From the NCBI GenBank assembly GCA_910579125.1, contig CAJTTH010000011.1, forward strand, positions 8,060 through 72,059: a stretch of 64,000 nt of DNA, written 5' to 3'. A program made the translations under genes and the position numbers. Shown in pieces: positions 7,371 through 15,579 of the stretch (within the stretch, counting starts at the first letter, position 1; each line of letters opens with the position of its first letter). Source of the DNA: an uncultured Oscillospiraceae bacterium. Lineage in GTDB: Bacteria; Bacillota; Clostridia; Oscillospirales; Ruminococcaceae. Below the pieces are notes generated by a model. The model was not told the origin of the DNA and searched no databases. It saw nothing but the letters and a program-made list of their open reading frames with translations.

Positions 7371-10004
7371 ATGAGAAAAGAACTGGAGAAAACATACTCC
7401 CCGAAGGATTTCGAGGACAGACTTTACAAATACTGGGAGGAAGGCGGCTTCTTCAAGGCGGAGCGCGACACAAAGAAAACTCCCTACACGATAGTAATGC
7501 CGCCGCCTAACATCACAGGACAGCTCCACATGGGTCACGCGCTCGACTGTACGTTACAGGATATACTTATCCGCTTTAAGAGAATGCAGGGCTATTCCGC
7601 GCTCTGGCTGCCCGGAACCGACCATGCGGCTCTGGCGACCGAGGCGAAGATAGTCGCGGCGATGAAAGAAGAGGGCGTTACCAAGCATCAGCTCGGACGC
7701 GACGGCTTTATGGAGCGCGCGTGGGCTTGGAACGACAAGTACGGCAGCAGAATAAAGGAGCAGCAGCGCAAGATGGGCACGTCCTGCGACTGGAGCCGTT
7801 CGCGCTTCACAATGGACGAGGGCTGCTCGAAAGCCGTTCAGAAGGTCTTTATGGACTTGCACGGCAAGGGGCTTATCTACCGCGGCGAGAGAATTATCAA
7901 CTGGTGCCCCAACTGCAAGACCTCCATTTCCGACATCGAAACCGAATATGAGGAACAGGACGGGTTTTTCTGGCATATAAATTATCCGATAGCGGACGGC
8001 TCGGGTTTCGTTGAGATCGCGACCACGCGCCCCGAGACGCTGCTCGGCGACAGCGCTGTTGCCGTTAATCCCAAGGACGAGCGCTATACTCACCTTGTAG
8101 GGAAAATGCTGAAGCTGCCGCTCACCGACCGCGAGATACCCGTTGTCGCGGACGAATATGTTGATATGGAATTCGGAACGGGCTGCGTTAAGATAACCCC
8201 CGCGCATGACCCCAACGACTTTGAGGTCGGTCAGCGCCACGGACTGCCCGTTATCCACATGATGAACGACGACGCGACTATCATGGACGGCGTCGGCGGC
8301 AAATACGCGGGTATGGACCGCTACGAGGCTCGCAAGGCTATGGTCGCGGATCTCGAAGCTCAGGGATTGCTCGTTAAGGTCGAGCCGCACAAGCACAACG
8401 TCGGCACTTGCCAGCGCTGCGGAACTACCGTTGAGCCTACTGCGTCGCTGCAATGGTTCGTTAAGATGAAAGAGCTTGCGAAGCCCGCTATTGACGTTGT
8501 TAAGAGCGGCGAGCTGCGTTACGTTCCCAAGCGCTTTGAGAACAGCTATCTGTTCTGGATGGAAAATATACGCGACTGGTGCATTTCCCGTCAGATATGG
8601 TGGGGACACCGCATTCCCGCGTTCTACTGCCAAAACCCCGACTGCAAGCACACCGAGATAACGCTCGACAACATCACGAAATGCCCGAAGTGCGGCGCTC
8701 CCGTAAAGCAGGACGAGGACACGCTCGACACGTGGTTCAGTTCGGCGCTCTGGCCTTTCAGCACACTCGGCTGGCCCAAGAAAACTCCCGATTATGAGTA
8801 CTTCTACCCCACGCAGACTTTGGTCACGGGGTACGATATAATCACGTTCTGGGTATCAAGAATGATCTTCTCGGGGCTTGAACACACAGGCGAAAAGCCG
8901 TTTGAGGACGTGCTTATTCACGGTCTTGTCCGCGACGAGTTGGGGCGCAAAATGTCCAAGTCGCTCGGCAACGGCGTTGATCCTCTTGAAATTATCGACA
9001 AATACGGCGCGGACGCGCTGCGCTTAACACTGGTAACGGGCAACGCTCCCGGAAACGATATGCGTTGGACGGAAACCAAGGTCACCAACTCGCGCAACTT
9101 CGCGAATAAGCTCTGGAACGCCTCGCGCTATATTCTGATGAACCTCCCCGAGGACTTCGAGTGCGCAAGGCTCCCCGAAAATATGCCCGTCGAGGACAAG
9201 TGGGTGCTGTCGCTCTACAACGATCTTGTAAAGAACGTTACGACCAATCTTGAAGCCTACGAGCTGGGCATTGCGGTACAGAACCTCTACGACTTCATCT
9301 GGGATATTTACTGCGACTGGTATATCGAGCTTACAAAACCGCGCATTGCGGCAGGAGGAGAAACCGCGCTTGCCGCGCAGAACGTTCTCGTCTTCATCAT
9401 GACGGGGATATTGAAGCTGCTCCACCCGTTTATGCCGTTTATCACTGAGGAGATATGGCAGTCCATGCCGCAGACCGAGAGCGAATCCATTATGATCTCC
9501 AAGTGGTGTGAATACGACGAGACGCTTAATTTCACAAAGGAGAAAGAGGAGTTCTCGCGCGTTATCGAGACTATCCGCGCTATACGCGTTCAGCGCAACG
9601 AAATGAATGTTCCGCCGTCAAAGAAAGTCACCGAGATTGTAGAGACCAAGTTCGCCGATATTTTCAAGAACGCGCAGCCGTTCTTTGAGAAGCTCGCGGG
9701 CGCGGGAGAGTTCTCCGTTGTTGAGAAAGCCGAGAACACCGACGGAATGATAACGGTCGTTACCGACAGTGCGCGCGTATTTATCCCCATGGGAGAGCTT
9801 GTCGACAAGGAAAAGGAGCTTGCGCGTCTCGAAAAGGAAAAGAAAGCCGCGCAAAAGGATATCGACTTCCTCTCGGGAAAGCTGAACAATCAGGGCTTCC
9901 TCGCGAAAGCCCCCGCGCAGCAGATCGAAAACGAGCGCGCAAAGCTCGCGAAAGCAGAGGAAAAAATGCGCAAGATACTGGAGTCTTTAGAGGGTTTGCA
10001 ATAA
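7371..10004 (+). CDS. valS: Valyl-tRNA synthetase
   Basis: Charges tRNA-Val. The 877-residue class I enzyme shows the HIGH motif as PPPNITGQLHMGHALD, the editing-domain landmark TTRPETLLGDSAVAVNP, CxxC zinc knuckles (CQRCG and CPKCG, with CQNPDC), and KMSKSLGNGVDP. The C-terminal coiled-coil arm (ELARLEKEKKAAQKDIDFL and after) is complete and ends near the stop. I chose the second possible ATG (MRKELEKTYSP) because AAGGAC lies seven bases before it; an ATG seven codons earlier has no ribosome site. No T-box is visible upstream. Confidence 0.95.
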   Translation: MRKELEKTYSPKDFEDRLYKYWEEGGFFKAERDTKKTPYTIVMPPPNITGQLHMGHALDCTLQDILIRFKRMQGYSALWLPGTDHAALATEAKIVAAMKEEGVTKHQLGRDGFMERAWAWNDKYGSRIKEQQRKMGTSCDWSRSRFTMDEGCSKAVQKVFMDLHGKGLIYRGERIINWCPNCKTSISDIETEYEEQDGFFWHINYPIADGSGFVEIATTRPETLLGDSAVAVNPKDERYTHLVGKMLKLPLTDREIPVVADEYVDMEFGTGCVKITPAHDPNDFEVGQRHGLPVIHMMNDDATIMDGVGGKYAGMDRYEARKAMVADLEAQGLLVKVEPHKHNVGTCQRCGTTVEPTASLQWFVKMKELAKPAIDVVKSGELRYVPKRFENSYLFWMENIRDWCISRQIWWGHRIPAFYCQNPDCKHTEITLDNITKCPKCGAPVKQDEDTLDTWFSSALWPFSTLGWPKKTPDYEYFYPTQTLVTGYDIITFWVSRMIFSGLEHTGEKPFEDVLIHGLVRDELGRKMSKSLGNGVDPLEIIDKYGADALRLTLVTGNAPGNDMRWTETKVTNSRNFANKLWNASRYILMNLPEDFECARLPENMPVEDKWVLSLYNDLVKNVTTNLEAYELGIAVQNLYDFIWDIYCDWYIELTKPRIAAGGETALAAQNVLVFIMTGILKLLHPFMPFITEEIWQSMPQTESESIMISKWCEYDETLNFTKEKEEFSRVIETIRAIRVQRNEMNVPPSKKVTEIVETKFADIFKNAQPFFEKLAGAGEFSVVEKAENTDGMITVVTDSARVFIPMGELVDKEKELARLEKEKKAAQKDIDFLSGKLNNQGFLAKAPAQQIENERAKLAKAEEKMRKILESLEGLQ

Positions 10005-10378
10005 TGAGCTTATTCAAGAAAAGGGAAAACGATCTCAACAAGCGTTGGCAAGAGGCATATCAGGCAAATCCGAGAGTATATCAGAACGACGAGGGGGCGA
10101 TCATTGTGGCGTGCGCGCTCACCGAGGACACCGATTCGCTTTTCCCGATCGTTCCCGAAGAGCAGTGGGCGATAAAGGGCGCAGTCATTGATAAGTGGAT
10201 AATCTCGATAGTCAGCATTACCAAGGAAACTGTTATCGGGCAGATTGAATACCATGAGGCTATGAAACGCTTGAAACCGTATTTCCTCGCGGTACAGGAC
10301 GGCTGGGCGCTTATCGGCGCAATGACCTTGGAGCAGCTCGACGGCTTGTTTGAGGGCTTGCCGAGGGAGATATTGTAA
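10004..10378 (+). CDS. Hypothetical small protein downstream of valS
   Basis: A 124-residue soluble protein of unknown family. The N-terminal part is basic (MSLFKKRENDLNKRWQEAY) and the rest is a mixed alpha/beta core with several Trp residues (EEQWAIKGAVIDKWIISIVSI, FLAVQDGWALIGAMTLEQL). Its ATG shares the last base of the valS stop (TAATG), and its own stop is joined in the same way to the GNAT gene, so these three genes are almost surely translated from one message. The context gives no specific role. Confidence 0.75.
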   Translation: MSLFKKRENDLNKRWQEAYQANPRVYQNDEGAIIVACALTEDTDSLFPIVPEEQWAIKGAVIDKWIISIVSITKETVIGQIEYHEAMKRLKPYFLAVQDGWALIGAMTLEQLDGLFEGLPREIL

Positions 10379-10866
10379 TGAAAATACGCAGAATGACCGA
10401 AAGCGATCTCCGCGAGGTCGGAGCATTGTATACTGCCGCGTGGAAAAAGGGCTACAAGGGGATGCTGCCGCAGGATTTTCTGGACGGGATAGAACCCGAA
10501 AGGTGGTCTGGAAGAATTGATTTTTTGGACGAGGGCAGCTTTGTAATTATTGACGGAGAGCAAATCGCCGCGCACGTTCACGCGCGCCCCGCCGCCGAGG
10601 AAAAAATGAACGGTTGGGGTGAAATTCACACAATGTACGCTTTACCCCAATTTTGGGGTACGGGCTGTGCGGGGGAACTGTTCGACTATGCGGTCAAATG
10701 GCTGAACGAACAAGGCTTTGGACGCGTATACCTCTACGTGCTGAACGGCAACGACCGCGCGGCAGGATTTTACCGAAAGCACGGCTTTGCGCCGACCGAA
10801 GATACTCTTGATTGCGAGGTTGGCGGAATTACCGTTACCGATATTCGTTATACAAAGGAATTATAA
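10378..10866 (+). CDS. GNAT family N-acetyltransferase
   Basis: A 162-residue single-domain acetyltransferase that would move an acetyl group from acetyl-CoA to an amine. It shows the GNAT pattern: an N-terminal MKIRRMTESDLREVGALY, the beta4 strand IHTMYALPQFWGTGCAGELF, where the Q/RxxGxG/A acetyl-CoA loop is present as 'FWGTGCA', and the C-terminal VLNGNDRAAGFYRKHGF characteristic of RimI/YitI-like members. The substrate cannot be told from sequence. It is joined to the preceding gene by a TAATG overlap. The next gene follows after 26 bases with its own GGAGG. Confidence 0.85.
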   Translation: MKIRRMTESDLREVGALYTAAWKKGYKGMLPQDFLDGIEPERWSGRIDFLDEGSFVIIDGEQIAAHVHARPAAEEKMNGWGEIHTMYALPQFWGTGCAGELFDYAVKWLNEQGFGRVYLYVLNGNDRAAGFYRKHGFAPTEDTLDCEVGGITVTDIRYTKEL

Positions 10867-10892
10867 CTATAAAATCACAGGAGGTCCAAGCA

Positions 10893-11792
10893 ATGTCAAA
10901 TTTAACCTTAGTAGTACTCGCAGCAGGAATGGGAAGCCGTTTCGGTGACAGAATAAAACAACTTGAGCCCCTCGGACCAAACGGGGAACTGCTGATAGAC
11001 TATTCGGTACATGACGCGCTGAAAAACGGTTTCGATCGTGTGGTGTTCATTATTCGCCGCGATATTGAGAAGCTGTTCAAAAGCACTATCGGCGCACGCG
11101 CTGAAAAGCTCGTCAAGGTAGATTACGTCTACCAGTCGCCCGACCAACTCCCCAAGCGCGAAAAGGACTTTCCCTCGCGCACAAAGCCGTGGGGTACGGC
11201 TCAGGCGCTGTACTGCTGCAAGGACGTATTGGACGGCAGCTTCGCCGTTATCAACGCCGACGACTTTTATGGAGCGGACGCGTTTAAATTGCTGGGCGAT
11301 TTTCTTAAGAACCCGACCGCGGACGGCTGCTCGGTCGACTTTCTGCTGAAGAACACACTCTCCGAAAACGGCACGGTAAACCGAGGTATCTGCCGCACCG
11401 ACGAAAATCATCTGCTCACGCTCGTTGAGGAAACAAAGCAGATAAAGCGCGGCGAGGACGGCGTTATCCGAGGAAAGTACGACGGCTACGAGCGCGTTCT
11501 GAACGATAACGATACTACCTCTATGAGTATGTGGGGCTTTACTATCGGATTTATGCCTGTGCTTGCTCATCAGCTCCGAAAGTTCCTCGACAATCTCCAG
11601 CCCGACGAGCTGAAAGCCGAGCTTACCATTGCTGAAGCGGTAGGACACGAGATAACCTCGCGCGGTTATCATATGCTCGATATTCCCACCGACAGCAAGT
11701 GGTTCGGGATAACCTACGAAAGCGAAGTCGCCGACGCGCGCGAAACCCTTAAGGATCATGTGCGGAAAGGGATTTACACCTCTCCGTTATAA
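10893..11792 (+). CDS. Sugar-phosphate nucleotidyltransferase-like protein
   Basis: A 299-residue Rossmann-like nucleotidyltransferase. The N-terminal LTLVVLAAGMGSRFGDRIKQ is the NTP-binding loop (LAAGxGxR) of GalU/RmlA/GlmU relatives, and FAVINADDFYGADAF holds the metal-binding Asp. It differs from true GalU in lacking a typical KP substrate motif in the expected form, and its C-terminal half (WFGITYESEVADARETL) resembles stand-alone NTP transferases of unknown substrate in Clostridia. The start is fixed by GGAGG eight bases before the ATG. Transfer of a nucleotide to a sugar phosphate is inferred. Confidence 0.85.
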   Translation: MSNLTLVVLAAGMGSRFGDRIKQLEPLGPNGELLIDYSVHDALKNGFDRVVFIIRRDIEKLFKSTIGARAEKLVKVDYVYQSPDQLPKREKDFPSRTKPWGTAQALYCCKDVLDGSFAVINADDFYGADAFKLLGDFLKNPTADGCSVDFLLKNTLSENGTVNRGICRTDENHLLTLVEETKQIKRGEDGVIRGKYDGYERVLNDNDTTSMSMWGFTIGFMPVLAHQLRKFLDNLQPDELKAELTIAEAVGHEITSRGYHMLDIPTDSKWFGITYESEVADARETLKDHVRKGIYTSPL

Positions 11793-11809
11793 TAAAAGGA
11801 GATAATTTT

Positions 11810-12925
11810 ATGCTTATCGTTCCGGTTGACAAGCTCCGCGAGGGAATGCAGCTCGCGGAAAACGTTGATTCCACCACCGCGCGGGAATATCAGACTTTAC
11901 TTTACAAGGGAACTTTTTTATCCTCCGGTATGATCGGAATGCTCGCGGAAAAGGGCATTAAGACAGTGCGTATCGTCGGCGGCGGTATACAGGAAGCTGC
12001 GCGTCCCTCCACAAAGGCGGAGATTGAGCACGAACGCAATATCCGTATCGGCAGAGCGCTTGCGGACCTTGACGAGATCTTTGACTGCAACGATGAGATA
12101 AAGGAGCTTTCGCAAACCGCCGTGAAGAAGGTCGACGGGATAGCCGACGATATTATCAACGACATCGCGAACGACTCCTCGTTTCTCGGTAATCAGATGA
12201 TCGCGCTGCAAAACTATGACGACTACACCTACAAGCATTGTCTGCGTGTCTCCATGCTTTCGGCGAGCGTCTGCACGGAACTCGGAATGACGCCCGACGA
12301 AACTAAAGAGGTCGTGCTTTCGGGGCTGCTGCATGATATCGGCAAGTCGAACATCGACCACGACATCATCATCAAGCCCGGCAAGCTCACCGACGCGGAG
12401 TTTGAGGAGATAAAGCGCCACCCGCTTATCGGCTACAATATTCTGAAAAACGGCGACAATTTCAGCTCGAACGTGCTTTCAGGCGTGCTGTTTCATCAGG
12501 AGAAGTTTGACGGTTCGGGATATCCGACGGGTCTGGCGGGCGAAAAAATACCGCTTATCGCGCGTATTCTCACGGTCTGCGACGTGTTTGACGCGCTCAC
12601 CTCAAACCGCCCCTACCGCATTCCGTGGTCGGTTGCGGAGACTGAGGAGTACATACTCGGCGGCAGCGGCACGCACTTCGACCTTGGGGTCACGCAGGCG
12701 TTTCTGAGGGCATTCAATCCGTACCCGATCGGAACGATGGTGCAGCTTTCGGACGGCAGACATGGCGTCGTTATCGCGCACAGCGCGAATGTTCTGCGCC
12801 CGACGGTACGGATAATGGGCGATCACCCGGGCGAGGAGCTGGATCTGATGAACGACTTCCGTTTTCTCACGATCTCCGTCACCGGAATTTACAACGGCGA
12901 GTATCAGAATTCCAATTCGGCATAA
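11810..12925 (+). CDS. HD-GYP domain protein (probable cyclic-di-nucleotide phosphodiesterase)
   Basis: A 371-residue protein. The N-terminal third (about 1-120) is the DUF3391-like segment that precedes many HD-GYP domains (MLIVPVDKLREGMQLAENV). The HD-GYP domain follows with YKHCLRVSMLS, LLHDIGKSNI, KRHPLIGYNIL and HQEKFDGSGYPTGLAGEKI, then DVFDALTSNRPYR, so metal ligands and the GYP tripeptide are intact. The C-terminal tail (MVQLSDGRHGVVI) is the short beta domain seen in the group. Hydrolysis of cyclic di-GMP is the family activity; some members act on other cyclic dinucleotides. It ends at a strong terminator. Confidence 0.9.
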   Translation: MLIVPVDKLREGMQLAENVDSTTAREYQTLLYKGTFLSSGMIGMLAEKGIKTVRIVGGGIQEAARPSTKAEIEHERNIRIGRALADLDEIFDCNDEIKELSQTAVKKVDGIADDIINDIANDSSFLGNQMIALQNYDDYTYKHCLRVSMLSASVCTELGMTPDETKEVVLSGLLHDIGKSNIDHDIIIKPGKLTDAEFEEIKRHPLIGYNILKNGDNFSSNVLSGVLFHQEKFDGSGYPTGLAGEKIPLIARILTVCDVFDALTSNRPYRIPWSVAETEEYILGGSGTHFDLGVTQAFLRAFNPYPIGTMVQLSDGRHGVVIAHSANVLRPTVRIMGDHPGEELDLMNDFRFLTISVTGIYNGEYQNSNSA

Positions 12926-12931
12926 AACGCA

Positions 12932-12958
12932 AAAACACGTTCAGAGCGAACGTGTTTT
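12932..12958. terminator. Bidirectional terminator
   Basis: An 11-base-pair perfect stem (AAAACACGTTC, loop AGAGC, GAACGTGTTTT), with T-runs on both strands. It closes the plus-strand HD-GYP gene and the minus-strand helicase gene. Confidence 0.9.
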
Positions 12959-12963
12959 TCATT

Positions 12964-15282
12964 TTATTCCATATTCCGCAGATCGTCCGTGTCAAGGTAA
13001 TCCTCCACATACTGCTTTGTAAGCAATTGGCGCGGGATATAGTCGTTGAATTTGCCTGTGATCTCGCAGTTTTCGGGAATGTGAAACGTATACTTGTCCG
13101 CGCCGTTTTCGCGGATATCGTTCAGCGCGGCGGTAAGGGTCTCCCTGCCGCGGTCGGTCGTCACTTCGATACACACGGGAATGTAGCGCTGTAACCACAG
13201 GTTAGCCTGAAATCCGCGCTCGCGCAAGGCGTACAGCAACGCCATAACTCCGCGTGTTCCCAGAAACGGGAAAACCGCGAAAACCGTTTCGGATAGCGGC
13301 ACAACAATCCTGTCGCCCTCTGTTGCGGCGCGTCCGTGCGCCGCTTTTGAGGCGACTGCGCAAACATCATGTTTGTGTTTATCGCCCCGACCGTTCGGAA
13401 CCGTTCCGCCCGTAAGCTCGCGCCCGCTTGTCACCTCGCCGCTCATTGTCGCGTTTCGACACAAGCGCCGAATATCGTCCAGCCGTTTGCGCGCGCTTTC
13501 GTCGAGGAACGCGTACTGCTCGTCGCTGCGCAGCACCTCCAGCATCATCTTCATCACCCTTGTGTGGACGTACTCGTTGCCCACGTCCGTCCACACGTTC
13601 GCGGAAATGCCATCGATCTTTTTAACGTAAATGGTAGTCTGCTTTTTGTCAAGCTCCGTGACCTCCCATGCCTGACCCGCCAGCGCGAACTGCGACCTAG
13701 GCGGAAACGGGTTCTGCACCGTGCCGATTATTTCCGCTGAAACCCCGCCGCCCGCATTGCTCCGTACGGTATACTCCACGGGAACGGAGAACACCGCCAG
13801 AAAATCGTAGCTGTTCACGGCTGCCTCGCCCTTTTCGCCGATAAGCAGACCGCCGTCCTCGCCGCGTTCAAGCTGCCCGTTTTCGAGCATATTACGGAGC
13901 ATAAACAAGTAGTCCTCCTTGGAAATGTGCGAAAACACCGACAGCGTAAGCACCTGCCGCGCAAGCTCCTTCGGCTGCACCGAGCCGCTCGCCGCGAGTA
14001 TCGACATAGTCTGATGATAGAGCAGACTGTACGGCAGCTTGGGCAGATACATAGGCTCGACCCACTTTTCGCGGGTGTAAAGCAAGATCATAGCCGAGCA
14101 CATCACGAGATCCCAGTTTATTTCCTTGTAGAACGTATTCGGCGGCAGGCTCATGTCCCAGCGAAACGCGAAGCGCATTTCGCCTATATCTCCGCCGCGC
14201 CGCCCCGTCCGTCCGAGCCGCTGAACAAGCCCGGAGACCGTAAGCGGACAACCTGTCTGCACTATTCTCTCCAGATGTCCGAGATCGATGCCGAGCTCCA
14301 GCGTGACAGTCGCGCCCGTGCAGACAGGCAGCTCGCCCGATTTCATGCGCTTCTCGGCGAATTCTCGCAGCGCCGGGGAAATATTCGCGTGATGAACGAG
14401 ATAACAGTCGTTCCCGCGTTTTTTATCGGAGAGCCTTTTCATGTGCGCGATATTCTCCTCGACCTCGCCCTTGCTGTTTGAGAACATTATGCAGCGCTTG
14501 CCGTGCGTGCTTTCGTAGAGGTATTCGTAATATTTTTCGAGCAGCGTCTTGCTGTCGGAGTGCGGTATTTTTTCGGCGACGGGGAAAAACCTCACCGACA
14601 GGCGCACCTTGCGGTTCTTCTCGCGGACCTTGGGAGTTATACACGGCGCGCTGGTTCCCATACAGAGCCACTTTTCGGCGTTCGCGCAGTCGCCGAGAGT
14701 AGCCGAAAGCCCGATACGGCGCGGCGCGAAACCGATGATCCGCTGCAAACGCTCCAACACCGACAGCAGCTGCAAGCCGCGGTCGTTATCCATAAAATAA
14801 TGAACCTCGTCGATGATGACGAAACGCAGGTCGGAGAATAAACGATAGGCGTTCGCGCTGTTGCGCATAAGCAGGCTCTCAAGGCTCTCGGGAGTGGTCT
14901 GCATAATGCCGCGCGGGTTTTTGACGAGCTTCTTTTTTGCGGAGGGCGAAGCGTCGCCGTGCCATTTTGTGACAGGTATGTCCGCTTCCTCGAGCAGCTC
15001 CTCCAGCCGCTCGAACTGATCGTTTATCAGCGCCTTGAGCGGCGAGACGTACAGCGCGCCAACGCTGCCCGAAGGATTCTCCCAGAGCTGCGTTATCACG
15101 GGCAGAAACGCCGCTTCGGTCTTTCCGCTCGCCGTGCCGGAGGTCAGCAGCAGATTTTCCTCGCTGTCGAAGATGACCTCCGCCGCCGCGACTTGAATGT
15201 CGCGCAGCTCCTCCCATTTGTTGCGGTAGATATAGTCCTGAATAAACGGCGCAAGTCTGTAGAAAATATCGTTTCTGCTCAT
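12964..15282 (-). CDS. Lhr-like DEAD/DEAH-box helicase (BrxHI-like)
   Basis: A 772-residue superfamily 2 helicase. Motif I is TSGTASGKTEAAFLP (about residue 47), Ia/Ib are YVSPLKALINDQ and TTPESLE, motif II is DEVH (in FVIIDEVHYFM), motif III is SATLGD, and motif VI is QRLGRTGRRGG in the second RecA domain. After about residue 400 comes a winged-helix and C-terminal region as in Lhr and the BREX helicase BrxHI. ATP-driven movement on nucleic acid is known for the family. It starts 300 bases downstream of a BrxD-type ATPase gene, with a 34-codon gene and a hairpin between. No BREX core genes are in view. Confidence 0.88.
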   Translation of the reverse strand: MSRNDIFYRLAPFIQDYIYRNKWEELRDIQVAAAEVIFDSEENLLLTSGTASGKTEAAFLPVITQLWENPSGSVGALYVSPLKALINDQFERLEELLEEADIPVTKWHGDASPSAKKKLVKNPRGIMQTTPESLESLLMRNSANAYRLFSDLRFVIIDEVHYFMDNDRGLQLLSVLERLQRIIGFAPRRIGLSATLGDCANAEKWLCMGTSAPCITPKVREKNRKVRLSVRFFPVAEKIPHSDSKTLLEKYYEYLYESTHGKRCIMFSNSKGEVEENIAHMKRLSDKKRGNDCYLVHHANISPALREFAEKRMKSGELPVCTGATVTLELGIDLGHLERIVQTGCPLTVSGLVQRLGRTGRRGGDIGEMRFAFRWDMSLPPNTFYKEINWDLVMCSAMILLYTREKWVEPMYLPKLPYSLLYHQTMSILAASGSVQPKELARQVLTLSVFSHISKEDYLFMLRNMLENGQLERGEDGGLLIGEKGEAAVNSYDFLAVFSVPVEYTVRSNAGGGVSAEIIGTVQNPFPPRSQFALAGQAWEVTELDKKQTTIYVKKIDGISANVWTDVGNEYVHTRVMKMMLEVLRSDEQYAFLDESARKRLDDIRRLCRNATMSGEVTSGRELTGGTVPNGRGDKHKHDVCAVASKAAHGRAATEGDRIVVPLSETVFAVFPFLGTRGVMALLYALRERGFQANLWLQRYIPVCIEVTTDRGRETLTAALNDIRENGADKYTFHIPENCEITGKFNDYIPRQLLTKQYVEDYLDTDDLRNME

Positions 15283-15306
15283 TTTTTACCTCTTTAACAT
15301 TATAAA

Positions 15307-15336
15307 CGGCTGCTCTGCGTTTCGGCGGAGCAGCCG
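15307..15336 (-). terminator. Hairpin ahead of the helicase gene (weak terminator or attenuator)
   Basis: A 9-base-pair perfect stem (CGGCTGCTC with GAGCAGCCG) that can extend inward, followed on the minus strand by TTTATAATGTT rather than a true T-run. It lies between the stop of the 34-codon gene and the helicase ribosome site (AAAGAGG), so it may reduce or tune helicase transcription. Confidence 0.5.
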
Positions 15337-15347
15337 CAGTCATTTAA

Positions 15348-15452
15348 TCAGCGTCCGCAGTCGCAGGGCGGAGGGGGCGGTCTGTGTCCGGGTCTGCCGG
15401 GTCGATGGCGGTCGGATCTGCGGTTCGATCGTCTGCCGAAAATGCCAAACAT
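15348..15452 (-). CDS. 34-residue Arg/Pro-rich small protein between ATPase and helicase
   Basis: The reading starts ATG with an excellent ribosome site (AAAGGAG, nine bases spacing). It encodes a very basic peptide that begins MFGIFGRRSNRRSDRHRP, continues through a Gly-Pro-Arg stretch to PPPPP, and ends CDCGR. No frame interruption. A -10 box TATAAT lies upstream on the same strand (15504-15499) with a poor -35, so it may have its own start site inside the gap after the ATPase gene. The positive charge suggests binding to nucleic acid or to an acidic protein; this is inference. It may instead be a leader peptide for the hairpin at 15307-15336. I do not recognise a family. Confidence 0.5.
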   Translation of the reverse strand: MFGIFGRRSNRRSDRHRPGRPGHRPPPPPCDCGR

Positions 15453-15579
15453 ACAATTCAGCTCCTTTGCTTTAAAGTCGGGAATGCTCCCGTGCCGTAT
15501 TATATGCGCCTGACGTATATTTTGCTATCGCTGCCGATTTTTAAAATTTTGAGTTCCACAATTGCCATAACATGGTTCC

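Noticed and set aside
7100..7371. T-box or other riboswitch before valS
   Set aside because: The gap to the upstream gene is only 24 bases and no T-box sequence is present.
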